DNA of 64,000 nucleotides from Bacteriovorax sp. BAL6_X (GTDB taxonomy: Bacteria > Bdellovibrionota > Bacteriovoracia > Bacteriovoracales > Bacteriovoracaceae). A program made the translations under genes and the position numbers. Of this stretch, positions 33,748 through 41,320 are shown one piece after another. The first letter of the stretch is position 1. Every line of letters begins with the position of its first letter. A model generated the notes under the pieces. It had not been told where the DNA came from. It worked only from the letters and a program-made list of their open reading frames with translations, and ran no database searches. The stretch lies in assembly GCF_000443995.1 (NCBI RefSeq), contig NZ_AUMC01000010.1:806001-870000 (forward strand), given 5' to 3'.

Positions 33748-33829
33748 TATTTCTTTCAGATACTTATATTAGTTCGAATATTTACTTAATTTTAATACCC
33801 TTGGCGGTCGAGTCAAATTAGAGGTTACT

Positions 33830-34396
33830 ATGAGTTCATTTTCTATATTTGAAGAAAATGGATTAGGTCTACTTAGAGATAATAGAGTACGTTTAGTAGA
33901 ACACAATCCAAACTGGTCAAAAGTCTTTGATGTTGAGTCTAAAAGAATTTTAAATGCTTTAAATCTTGATTCTCTTAAACTGTACCATTGTGGAAGTACG
34001 GCCATAACTGGAATTGTAGCGAAGCCAATTTTAGATATTGTTGGAGAGGTTAAAAATCTGGATGAATTAGATAAAAAGAAGAATGCACTTGTCGCTATTG
34101 GATATGAGTATAAAGGCGAGTATGGGATTGAGGGGCGAAGATACTCAGTTCTTTACAATGAGGATAAAACAATTGGATATTCTCACTTACATATTTTTAA
34201 GTCTGGCAGTAGTGAGCTTTTTAATCATGTCTTATTTAAAGATTATTTACAGCAGAACTTTGATGCTGCGCTTAGATATGAAACCGTTAAGAAGTCTCTT
34301 GATGTACCTCGAAATGAATACTCTGATGCAAAAACAAAAAATATTTTAGAATTAGTTGAAGAGGCAAAATCCTATTTTTCGAAATTCGTCTATTAA
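33830..34396 (+). CDS. GrpB-family (UPF0157) nucleotidyltransferase-fold protein
   Basis: A 188-residue protein with the family signature: VEHNPNWSKVFDVE near the start, then HCGSTAITGIVAKPILDIVGEV (residues about 48-69), the GS-x-D-x-nucleotidyltransferase-like motif of GrpB proteins. Its biochemical role is not well established. GAGG lies about six bases before the ATG. The gene sits between partial copies of the tRNA-Phe 3' end, with its stop codon inside the left arm of the hairpin at 34393-34442, so it looks like cargo of a small inserted unit. Its base composition is close to that of its neighbours. Confidence 0.88.
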   Translation: MSSFSIFEENGLGLLRDNRVRLVEHNPNWSKVFDVESKRILNALNLDSLKLYHCGSTAITGIVAKPILDIVGEVKNLDELDKKKNALVAIGYEYKGEYGIEGRRYSVLYNEDKTIGYSHLHIFKSGSSELFNHVLFKDYLQQNFDAALRYETVKKSLDVPRNEYSDAKTKNILELVEEAKSYFSKFVY

Positions 34397-34442
34397 GGGG
34401 CACCATAAAAATCATCTACTTTTTATGGCCCTCCCCCCTTAA
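34393..34442. repeat. 50-base two-part inverted repeat containing a tRNA-Phe 3' end copy
   Basis: TTAAGGGG (34393-34400) pairs with CCCCTTAA (34435-34442), and inside it CCATAAAAA (34403-34411) pairs with TTTTTATGG (34420-34428). GGGGCACCATAAAAA (34397-34411) is identical to the end of tRNA-Phe plus its flank (33397-33411). GGCACCAT recurs at 34450-34457. It may be a terminator, a folded attachment site or an element end. Confidence 0.8.
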
Positions 34443-34570
34443 TGGTTTAGGCACCATTATACACTTGTTACAAATTAATACTTATTAGTCTTAAATTGAC
34501 TCATTTTAAGTTGTTCTAAATTCAAGAAGTTAATAATATTTTTTATGTTCTAAGTGAAAAGGAGATAAGT

Positions 34571-36103
34571 ATGAGTCAACCACAAGAGACTAAAGTTCAT
34601 AAATTAATCTATGGTGTTTTAGGTGTAATTATTCTTGGCCTTGTTATAGTATATTTTCAAGATACAAATAAAAATAAAGTGTCTACTATATCAACTTTGA
34701 ATAGTCGTATTGATAAAATTAAAGAAACAGACATTAATCGAAATTATGAAATCAGTGATGAAGAGGCACAGAGAATTGCGACCGAGGCCTATATATATCT
34801 CTATCCATTGATCACAATGGATTTAACTAGAAGGCAGCAGACATTATCTCCAAAAGGGTCTCGACCTGGAGCAGGCCCTATTAATAACTTTCATCATATG
34901 AGAGAATACCCTGATTCTAGTTTTAGAGATGTAGTAAGACCTAATTTTGATACACTTTATTCTATCGCCTGGCTTGATTTAACAGCTGGGCCAGTTAAGA
35001 TTTCGATACCCAGTTCAGAAGGTCGGTTTTTCTTGATGCCATTTTACGATATGTTTACAGATTCATACGCGGTGTTAGGAAGCCGTACAACGGGACATGA
35101 AAAACAAGATGTATTTGTTGTGGGCCCTAATTTTAACGGTGAGGTACCTGAGGGGTATACGCTAGTTAAGTCTCCAACTTTTATGACTTGGGTTATAGGT
35201 AGAACACAAACTAATGGAGCAAAGGATTATAAAGCTGTCCGTAGTTTTCAAAATGGTATGAAGATAACGAGTGTGTTGAGTGAGGATCATTTAACAATTG
35301 AGCAACTATCTCAAAAACTAAAATTTCCAGATGTTGATATTGAACGATCACCACTTAAAATTGTAAATGAAATGGATTCAATTACATACTTTAAGTATGG
35401 CATGGACCTTTTGAAACTACATGCTCCTCATTTAACTGATACTGATATCATTTTGAGAATGAAAAGAATCGGATTAAATATTAATGAAAAATTAAATATT
35501 GATAATCTCCCGTCAAACATACAGTCTGCTTTATCTAGCTCACGCGAAGTTGCACAAGCTTTTATGAAGGAGGCAAAGCCTAAACTTGCAAATATTGTAA
35601 ATGGCTGGCAGATGAATACAACAAGCATGGGGACTTACGGTAACTTTTATTTAAAACGTGCTCTAGTTTGTTTTATTGGCCTAGGGGCATTACCTGCTCA
35701 AGATGCAATCTATCCACTCAATTTTATGGACTCTAACGGTGATATTTTGCAAGCTAGCAACGATTATATAATAAAATTTGAAAAAGGAGAGTTACCACCG
35801 GCCAAGGCGTTTTGGTCAATTACAATGTACGATGAAGAGGGCTTTGCTGTTGATAATGAACTTGACCGATACGTGATTGGCTCTCGTGATGATTTGAAAT
35901 TTAATGAAGATGGTTCTTTAAATATTTACATTCAAGCGGAGAGACCAAGTGAAGATAAGGTTGGAAATTGGCTTCCATCTGCAAAGAAAGGTGTTATGGG
36001 TGTTACACTACGCTTGTATAACCCTGAGGTTTCTGCTTTAGATGGAAAATGGTCACCGCCTAAAGTCATTAAGTCAGTTTCTAGAAATCTTGCATCTGAA
36101 TGA
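34571..36103 (+). CDS. DUF1254/DUF1214 protein
   Basis: A 510-residue membrane-anchored protein. An N-terminal helix (about residues 10-28: KLIYGVLGVIILGLVIVYF) is followed by a DUF1254 domain starting near AYIYLYPLITMDLTRRQ and a C-terminal DUF1214 domain with PPAKAFWSITMYDEEGF, RYVIGSRDDLKFNEDGS and NWLPSAKKGVMGVTLRLYNP. The family is widespread, often in cell envelopes, but its function is not established. AAAGGAG lies about six bases before the ATG. It lies next to the tRNA-Phe island and could be further cargo. The last codons form a hairpin with the following T-rich region. Confidence 0.88.
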   Translation: MSQPQETKVHKLIYGVLGVIILGLVIVYFQDTNKNKVSTISTLNSRIDKIKETDINRNYEISDEEAQRIATEAYIYLYPLITMDLTRRQQTLSPKGSRPGAGPINNFHHMREYPDSSFRDVVRPNFDTLYSIAWLDLTAGPVKISIPSSEGRFFLMPFYDMFTDSYAVLGSRTTGHEKQDVFVVGPNFNGEVPEGYTLVKSPTFMTWVIGRTQTNGAKDYKAVRSFQNGMKITSVLSEDHLTIEQLSQKLKFPDVDIERSPLKIVNEMDSITYFKYGMDLLKLHAPHLTDTDIILRMKRIGLNINEKLNIDNLPSNIQSALSSSREVAQAFMKEAKPKLANIVNGWQMNTTSMGTYGNFYLKRALVCFIGLGALPAQDAIYPLNFMDSNGDILQASNDYIIKFEKGELPPAKAFWSITMYDEEGFAVDNELDRYVIGSRDDLKFNEDGSLNIYIQAERPSEDKVGNWLPSAKKGVMGVTLRLYNPEVSALDGKWSPPKVIKSVSRNLASE

Positions 36104-36117
36104 TGCAAGATTTTCTT
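36087..36117 (+). terminator. Terminator that includes the stop codon region
   Basis: ATCTTGCATC (36087-36096) pairs with GATGCAAGAT (36102-36111), followed by TTTCTTT. The left arm encodes the last residues of the DUF1254 protein. Confidence 0.85.
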
Positions 36118-36214
36118 TGTAAATATTTTGTATTACTGACTTAAATTACTTTTAGTAACAACGTACCATTGTGACAATCATTGTTTCTATTCATAATTCC
36201 TACTGTTGATAGGT

Positions 36215-36718
36215 TTAGTATGCACCATCTGAGTAAGTTAATTCGTAACTATGACTATAGATTTCTAGAATGTTACCAAAAGGGTCTTCCATATAAATCA
36301 TACGGTATGGCTTTTCTCCTGGATAATAGTAACGTGGTTTTTCCATTCTTTTCTTTCCGCCAGCTACGACGATTTTTTCTGCAAGCTCTTCAAGATTCGG
36401 ATCTTGTACACAAAAGTGAAAGACGCCTGTTTTCCAGTATTCAAAATTATCTTCTGGGTTTTCTTGATTTTTAAATTCAAAGATTTCAACACCAATTCGG
36501 TCACCTGTTGATAGGTGTGCAATTTTAAAGCTTTCCCATCCTGAACCAAATACATCGGTACACATCTCTCCAATTGGAGACTTTTCTTCTTTTATTACTG
36601 TTGGCTTCATAATTAAATACCAACCTAGGACTTCTGTGTAGAATTCGACTGCCTTCTCTAAGTCTGGGACCGATATTCCAATATGAGAAAATGTTCTAGG
36701 GTAAGTTTTATTTGTCAT
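36215..36718 (-). CDS. Glyoxalase/bleomycin resistance (VOC) protein
   Basis: A 167-residue VOC-superfamily metalloenzyme or binding protein. It opens with FSHIGISVPDLEKAVEFYTEVLGW; the second module has FHFCVQDPNLEELAEKI and ends with YMEDPFGNILEIYSH, with metal-ligand His and Glu in the usual places. The ATG at 36718 has GGAGG six bases before it, so the upstream in-frame ATG (36730) is rejected. Substrate unknown. It is divergent from the LysR-family gene at 36814, across 95 bases, the classic layout of a LysR regulator and its target. Confidence 0.88.
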   Translation of the reverse strand: MTNKTYPRTFSHIGISVPDLEKAVEFYTEVLGWYLIMKPTVIKEEKSPIGEMCTDVFGSGWESFKIAHLSTGDRIGVEIFEFKNQENPEDNFEYWKTGVFHFCVQDPNLEELAEKIVVAGGKKRMEKPRYYYPGEKPYRMIYMEDPFGNILEIYSHSYELTYSDGAY

Positions 36719-36813
36719 AATGACCTCCATTTTTCTTCCATTATATTTTCAAGTAGTGATAATATAAAATTATTATTTGTTATTGTTTTGATAATTATAT
36801 GTTATAGTGTTGC

Positions 36814-37698
36814 ATGGTTAATAGTCAGTGGTTACAGACATTTACGACCCTAGTTGAACAAGGTCATTTTACTAAGACTGCACATAAGTTGAACATGACT
36901 CAGCCAGGGGTCAGTCAGCATCTACAAAAGCTTGAAGAGTCCATTGGATATAAGCTATTAAATAAAGTAGGTAAGGGCCTTGAGCTTACTCGTGAAGGCC
37001 AGATTTTATACGACTATGCTTTGGAGAAGATCGAACTTGAAGCGGGAATGTTTGATAGGCTAGACTCTGAAGACGAATATTCTGGAAGTATTAAAATTGC
37101 ATGTTCAGGATCATTGGCCATGTTGATCTATCCATTATTCTTAGAACGACAAATCAAATATCCAAATTTAAAAATTAGTGTTGAGGCCGTCCCAAATTAT
37201 TTGGTAAAAAGTAAAGTGATGAATAATGAAGTTGATATTGGAATATCGACATCTGCATTCAATTCACATTTACTTGAAGAAAGAAAAATCGGTGCAGAAG
37301 AGTTGTGCATAGTTTATCCAAAAGGATTACGTCTTACACATAGTTCTTTATATGATTCTTTAGCGAAACTGGGCTTCATTGATCATCCTGATGGTAAGTT
37401 TTATTTGGAGAGATTTTTAAATGAAAACTTGGATGTTACAGGTAATATTAAAGAGATTCAATCAGTTACTTATATTAATCAAATAAATCAAATACTCATT
37501 CCTGTATCGATGGGTCTTGGTTTTACTGTTATGCCTAGAAAGTATGTTGAGTCCATATCTTTACGTTCAAAGGTTTCAATCTTTACAAGCAAGAAGCCTA
37601 TCTACGACCCTTATTTTCTTATTCATAAGAAGAATAAAGTCTTTGGTAAGAGATACAATTGGTTTATGGATCAGATTATTAATATTGTTTCAAAGTAG
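36814..37698 (+). CDS. LysR-family transcriptional regulator
   Basis: A 294-residue regulator. The N-terminal helix-turn-helix (about residues 1-60) has the family pattern FTTLVEQGHFTKTAHKLN, TQPGVSQHLQKLEESIG and LLNKVGKGLELTREGQ. The C-terminal half is a periplasmic-binding-protein-like effector domain (IKIACSGSLAMLIYPL onwards). It probably controls the divergent VOC gene. The effector is unknown. The ATG has no Shine-Dalgarno; a TATAGT box at 36803-36808 would start transcription at or next to the A of ATG, so the message may be leaderless. Confidence 0.92.
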   Translation: MVNSQWLQTFTTLVEQGHFTKTAHKLNMTQPGVSQHLQKLEESIGYKLLNKVGKGLELTREGQILYDYALEKIELEAGMFDRLDSEDEYSGSIKIACSGSLAMLIYPLFLERQIKYPNLKISVEAVPNYLVKSKVMNNEVDIGISTSAFNSHLLEERKIGAEELCIVYPKGLRLTHSSLYDSLAKLGFIDHPDGKFYLERFLNENLDVTGNIKEIQSVTYINQINQILIPVSMGLGFTVMPRKYVESISLRSKVSIFTSKKPIYDPYFLIHKKNKVFGKRYNWFMDQIINIVSK

Positions 37699-37766
37699 AA
37701 ATATAAAATCTGTTTCATTTGTTTATTTGCGATATAACAATACAGAAAAAAACTTAATGTATGCAG

Positions 37767-37797
37767 TCTTTGAAGTGCCAAATCGGCACTTCAAAGA
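37767..37797. terminator. 13-base perfect inverted repeat between convergent genes
   Basis: TCTTTGAAGTGCC (37767-37779) pairs with GGCACTTCAAAGA (37785-37797) around AAATC. No T tract follows directly on either side, but a run of A at 37746-37752 would give T on the minus strand. It probably ends the LysR and/or helicase transcripts. Confidence 0.55.
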
Positions 37798-37816
37798 ATA
37801 CATCTTTAATCAGTAT

Positions 37817-39790
37817 TTATGCTAATGTAATTTGGATTTTCTTCATTCGGCCTTCACCGATTGAGACTGTTTTAACTTCTTTGTGCTTATCAAGATGTTG
37901 ATGAACAAGCCTACGATCAGAAGCATTTAGTGCTTTTAGTGTCACCGGCTCGCGAGAGTCTAGAACTTTTGCAGTCTCACGTTCTACCATTTTAATAAGA
38001 GAGTCTTCTTGGTTCTTAAGGCCCTTACACTTGAAATTTAGTCTAACTTCTCTAGGAACTTTAACACTGTTGTATAGGTGCAGCCTTGTTAGGTGCTCAA
38101 GCGCTTGAAGAAGTTCATTATTGTCTTTAGTTAACATTTTCTCATCTGCTCCCGAAAAGAAGACTTTAATATTCTTTCCATTGAACGAGAACTTGGCAAA
38201 TAGCTTCAAGCCTGTCTTTTTAATAAGAGCGATAATAAATGGCATCACGATCTTTTTATAAGTTGGTCGAAGACTATAAGTGAACTTAGTAAGCCTCTTG
38301 CCAAATAGGAAGTACTTCTTACGTCCCAGAGTCGATTCATCAAGGTTTAGTTGAGAATCATGCTTTATTTTAAAGAATGCAAGAGCGGCTTTTTTAGCAC
38401 TTTCTTGAGAATCTGTTTGAATCGTAAAGGTTGGTGTACTTGGTTTCTTTTCAATTTTTGCAACTGGTTTGCTTATCGATTTTTCAGTTACAGTATTTGT
38501 ATCTACTCTTTTTTGAGCTTTCTTCTTAGGTTTCCTCTGAGGTTTCTTACGCTTATCTTTTTCCTCTTGAGTTAGAGGCTTACCTGTCGCTCGATCGACT
38601 ACTTTAAAAGTTTTGCGATCAATGAATGGCTTCTTTGATAGTTGCTTTGAAATATCTTCTGGAGCAATTTCTAATTTTGGAATTTTATCACCAATAAATT
38701 CTTGGATTGGGTCTAAGTATTCACAGTCATCAAATGAACAAAAACTTATTGCTTCACCTTCTGAGCCTGCTCGCCCTGTTCGACCTATTCGGTGAACATA
38801 GTTAGCAGCATCTTGTGGAAGATCATAGTTGATAACAAGATTAACATCTTTAATATCGAGACCTCGTGCCGCAACATCCGTACAGACAAGGATTGTCGTC
38901 TCTTTAGATCTAAAATCTTTAATTAATTTGGTTCTCTTACTCTGAGAGAGGCCACCTGAGATTGCTTTCGCTTTGAAGTTCATTGCGATCAGCCATTCAG
39001 CAACTAAGTGCGTTTGAAATTTTGTATTACAGAAGACTAGAGCGTATGCATCTTCATGATTTCGGATGGTACTTACGAGAAGGCCCATTTTTTCGTTTGC
39101 ATTAATCATCGCTAGTTTATGATCGATATGATCAACAACCATATTATCTTCGTTCAACTTAAGTTCGATTGGGGTTGAATTGAACTTATAGGCCGTATTT
39201 AAAACTGCCATATTAGTCGTAGCTGAAACCATGATTAATTGTCTGTCATCTGGCATTTGGCCAAGAGTGTATTCGACATCTTTTTGGAAGCCCATATCAA
39301 ATAATCGGTCTGCTTCATCAAACACGATTCCATAAGTACGATCAATAAGGACGGCCTTTTGCTTAAGTAGATCTACTAAGCGCCCAGGAGTTGCAACAAT
39401 GATATGTGCGCCTTTACTTATTTGTTCTTTTTGCCTTTCGAGGCTTTCACCACCGATAACGCAAACTGTTTTTATTCCTGAGTCTTTACCAAGATCATTG
39501 AAGACCTTTTCTGTTTGTTGGGCCAACTCTCTTGTGGGAGATAGGACAACGTAGTGAACCTCATCAACTTTAACAAGATCATCATGGATGATATGCTCGA
39601 TGATTGGGATGGCAAATGACGCAGTCTTTCCAGATCCTGTTTCTGCTAGGGCAAGGATATCTTTACCTTCTAGAATTGGATCTATTGTTAGTTCTTGGAT
39701 GGCGCTTGCTGTTGTGAAACCACATTTTTCAATGGAATCAAGAAGTGCGGGGCTTAAATTAAAGTCTTTAAATGGTATATTATTTGTCAT
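37817..39790 (-). CDS. DEAD-box RNA helicase fused to a Jag/KhpB-like (Jag_N-KH-R3H) RNA-binding module
   Basis: A 657-residue protein. Residues 1-375 are a complete DEAD-box helicase: AETGSGKT (49-56), PTRELA, DEAD (158-161), SAT (189-191) and HRIGRTGRAG (333-342). A basic linker (KRKKPQRKPKKKAQKR) follows. The last 200 residues match KhpB/Jag: a Jag_N-like part with ESAKKAALAFF and KKYFLFGKR, a KH domain with FFSGADEKMLTKDNNELLQALEHL, and an R3H domain with RRLVH (RxxxH) and the final VKTVSIGEGRMKKIQI. The KH GxxG loop is replaced by KDNN. It probably remodels RNA. The ATG at 39790 is preferred over a TTG at 39799. Confidence 0.93.
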   Translation of the reverse strand: MTNNIPFKDFNLSPALLDSIEKCGFTTASAIQELTIDPILEGKDILALAETGSGKTASFAIPIIEHIIHDDLVKVDEVHYVVLSPTRELAQQTEKVFNDLGKDSGIKTVCVIGGESLERQKEQISKGAHIIVATPGRLVDLLKQKAVLIDRTYGIVFDEADRLFDMGFQKDVEYTLGQMPDDRQLIMVSATTNMAVLNTAYKFNSTPIELKLNEDNMVVDHIDHKLAMINANEKMGLLVSTIRNHEDAYALVFCNTKFQTHLVAEWLIAMNFKAKAISGGLSQSKRTKLIKDFRSKETTILVCTDVAARGLDIKDVNLVINYDLPQDAANYVHRIGRTGRAGSEGEAISFCSFDDCEYLDPIQEFIGDKIPKLEIAPEDISKQLSKKPFIDRKTFKVVDRATGKPLTQEEKDKRKKPQRKPKKKAQKRVDTNTVTEKSISKPVAKIEKKPSTPTFTIQTDSQESAKKAALAFFKIKHDSQLNLDESTLGRKKYFLFGKRLTKFTYSLRPTYKKIVMPFIIALIKKTGLKLFAKFSFNGKNIKVFFSGADEKMLTKDNNELLQALEHLTRLHLYNSVKVPREVRLNFKCKGLKNQEDSLIKMVERETAKVLDSREPVTLKALNASDRRLVHQHLDKHKEVKTVSIGEGRMKKIQITLA

Positions 39791-39940
39791 AGTAACCAAT
39801 ATACGCTAATCGTCACACTAATCTAAGTGTTTTCTTTATTTTCATTATATTACTTAACTGAGTGTTTTTTATTGTCTTCTTTTAACTATATAACGCAAGT
39901 AGTAGATTTTATTGAAGAGTAATGAGGAGCCAGAAATAGT

Positions 39941-40333
39941 TTAAGAAATTGGTTTCTCTATTTGATGATCAGTTGGTTGTGGAGTTACCACCATAATCTT
40001 TACACCTTCAGGGACTTCAAAACGGTGCCAGATATTTTCGGGAACAACTGCAAACTCTAAACTGTTAAGTTCAATTCTTTTTTCGTGCCCATCTATAAGT
40101 AGAATTAAGTTTGCCATTCCATCAACGACCATAACGATTTCATCGCCGTGAGGGTGTCTTTCCCATTCCGAGTTACCGGCATATTGGCCGGCATAGATAC
40201 CACCATTTCTGTATTCAGATAGTGTACAAAAAGTTTCGTTCATTTCTTCAGGTGGAGTATCTGGTTTTCTGTTTGGAAAAAAAATAGTGGAATTTATTTT
40301 ATCTAAAATTGAAATTTTTTCTGCTTTTGGCAC
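39941..40333 (-). CDS. Cupin-domain protein
   Basis: A 130-residue single-domain cupin. Motif 1 is in RHPHGDEIVMVVDGMANL (two His, one Glu) and motif 2 in VPENIWHRFEVPEG, the usual metal-binding pair. Such proteins include small dioxygenases, isomerases and sensors; the substrate is unknown. The start codon is GTG (40331-40333) with GAGG about seven bases upstream. It is divergent from the gene at 40442 and stands alone. The family call is secure and nothing more specific can be read. Confidence 0.85.
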   Translation of the reverse strand: MPKAEKISILDKINSTIFFPNRKPDTPPEEMNETFCTLSEYRNGGIYAGQYAGNSEWERHPHGDEIVMVVDGMANLILLIDGHEKRIELNSLEFAVVPENIWHRFEVPEGVKIMVVTPQPTDHQIEKPIS

Positions 40334-40441
40334 ACTGACCTCTATAAAATTCTTTTGGGGTTCTTATTTTAGTTTGATAGTATATTTAATAGGGGCGGTT
40401 GTCTTTATCAATTTTTTTATGTCTTGTTAGGAGTATTCAAT

Positions 40442-40891
40442 ATGGAATCAAAAGATACTTACAATTCACTTATAAACTTCTTAATAGGTAAATGGGATAA
40501 TGTGAGTTTTGAAGTGTCAGATGGAAAGCCTATTAAGAGGGAGTCTTATCCGGAGACTATGATTGGTAAAAGTAAGCATGTTATTACTATCACTGCACAT
40601 GGATATAAAGAAGGTAAAGATCTAACTAGGGATATGAATCTAGAGATTAGCGATGGCCAAATCACAATGAGCCAAGGTGATTTTTCTGCAAAAGGTAGCG
40701 TTGAAGGCAATGTTTATTATTTAAAAGGTAATCACAAAGATGTTGAATTTAGGTTTAGGCTTTATACGATGGGTGATAAATATGTATTTCATAGAGAGAC
40801 TTGGAAAGATGGAAAGGCCCAGCAAGTAGATATGTCCTATCTTATTAGGAAGACTAAAGAAAGAGAATATTATGGAATTAAGAAAACCTAA
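40442..40891 (+). CDS. Small protein, possibly lipocalin-like
   Basis: A 149-residue soluble protein, strand-rich by eye, with a Gly-Lys-Trp near the start (FLIGKWDNVSFEV), which recalls the first strand motif of lipocalin-like or DUF1579-type beta barrels. Several alternating polar and hydrophobic stretches follow (QITMSQGDFSAKGSVEG, YVFHRETWKDGK). No signal peptide. Family assignment is tentative. AGGAG lies about eight bases before the ATG, so an in-frame ATG at 40424 is rejected. Its end overlaps the acetyltransferase gene by 20 bases. Confidence 0.65.
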   Translation: MESKDTYNSLINFLIGKWDNVSFEVSDGKPIKRESYPETMIGKSKHVITITAHGYKEGKDLTRDMNLEISDGQITMSQGDFSAKGSVEGNVYYLKGNHKDVEFRFRLYTMGDKYVFHRETWKDGKAQQVDMSYLIRKTKEREYYGIKKT

Positions 40892-41309
40892 GTTGTCAGA
40901 AGTTGAGCAGCTATTTCAAATCGAGTTGGAAAACTACGGGGCAGACGAATCAACAGAGATGGAAACTTTTCAAGCATTAGTAGAATTCCCTGAGGATTAT
41001 CCAGGCTATCAACTTATAACTTTAGTTGATGAAGATGTCTTAGGCTTTTATTGTACTATTGAAGAAGATGATTATGTTGAGCTCGTTGATATTGCAGTTA
41101 AGAAAGATTATCAAGGTAGAGGACTAGGTTTAAAACTACTTGAACACTGTGTTAGTGCGCAAGGTATGATGACAATTGGACTGACTGTTAGAGAGGATAA
41201 TCGTAGTGCTATCGCCCTCTATAAAAAGTTGGGTTTTCATCAAGTCGAAGTTGTTGAAGACTATTACGATGATTGTAATGGATTGCGATTTGAAAGATCG
41301 ATTTTATAA
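40872..41309 (+). CDS. GNAT-family N-acetyltransferase (RimI-like)
   Basis: A 145-residue acetyl-CoA-dependent acetyltransferase. The acetyl-CoA loop is in DIAVKKDYQGRGLGLKLLEHC (Q/RxxGxG/A) and the second half has LTVREDNRSAIALYKKLGFHQVEV, the pattern of RimI-type protein N-acetyltransferases, which modify ribosomal protein S18. RimI itself is not certain; other small-molecule acetyltransferases share the motif. It overlaps the upstream gene by 20 bases and lplA begins 11 bases after it, so these three genes form one operon. Confidence 0.85.
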   Translation: MELRKPKLSEVEQLFQIELENYGADESTEMETFQALVEFPEDYPGYQLITLVDEDVLGFYCTIEEDDYVELVDIAVKKDYQGRGLGLKLLEHCVSAQGMMTIGLTVREDNRSAIALYKKLGFHQVEVVEDYYDDCNGLRFERSIL

Positions 41310-41320
41310 GTAGGAATATT

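Larger units (their letters stand above)
33440..33829. other. Gene-free stretch downstream of tRNA-Phe
   Basis: No convincing gene is present; the frames across it are antisense to tRNA sequence. It holds a hairpin AAAAACGTGC/GCACGTTTTT (about 33522-33548), a near-palindrome at 33545-33568, a GC-rich segment (45 of 70 bases G or C at 33581-33650) with hairpin GCCCA-CGA-TGGGC, a partial copy of the tRNA-Phe 3' end at 33678-33703, and a terminator at 33721-33747. It looks like the remains of inserted DNA. Confidence 0.7.
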
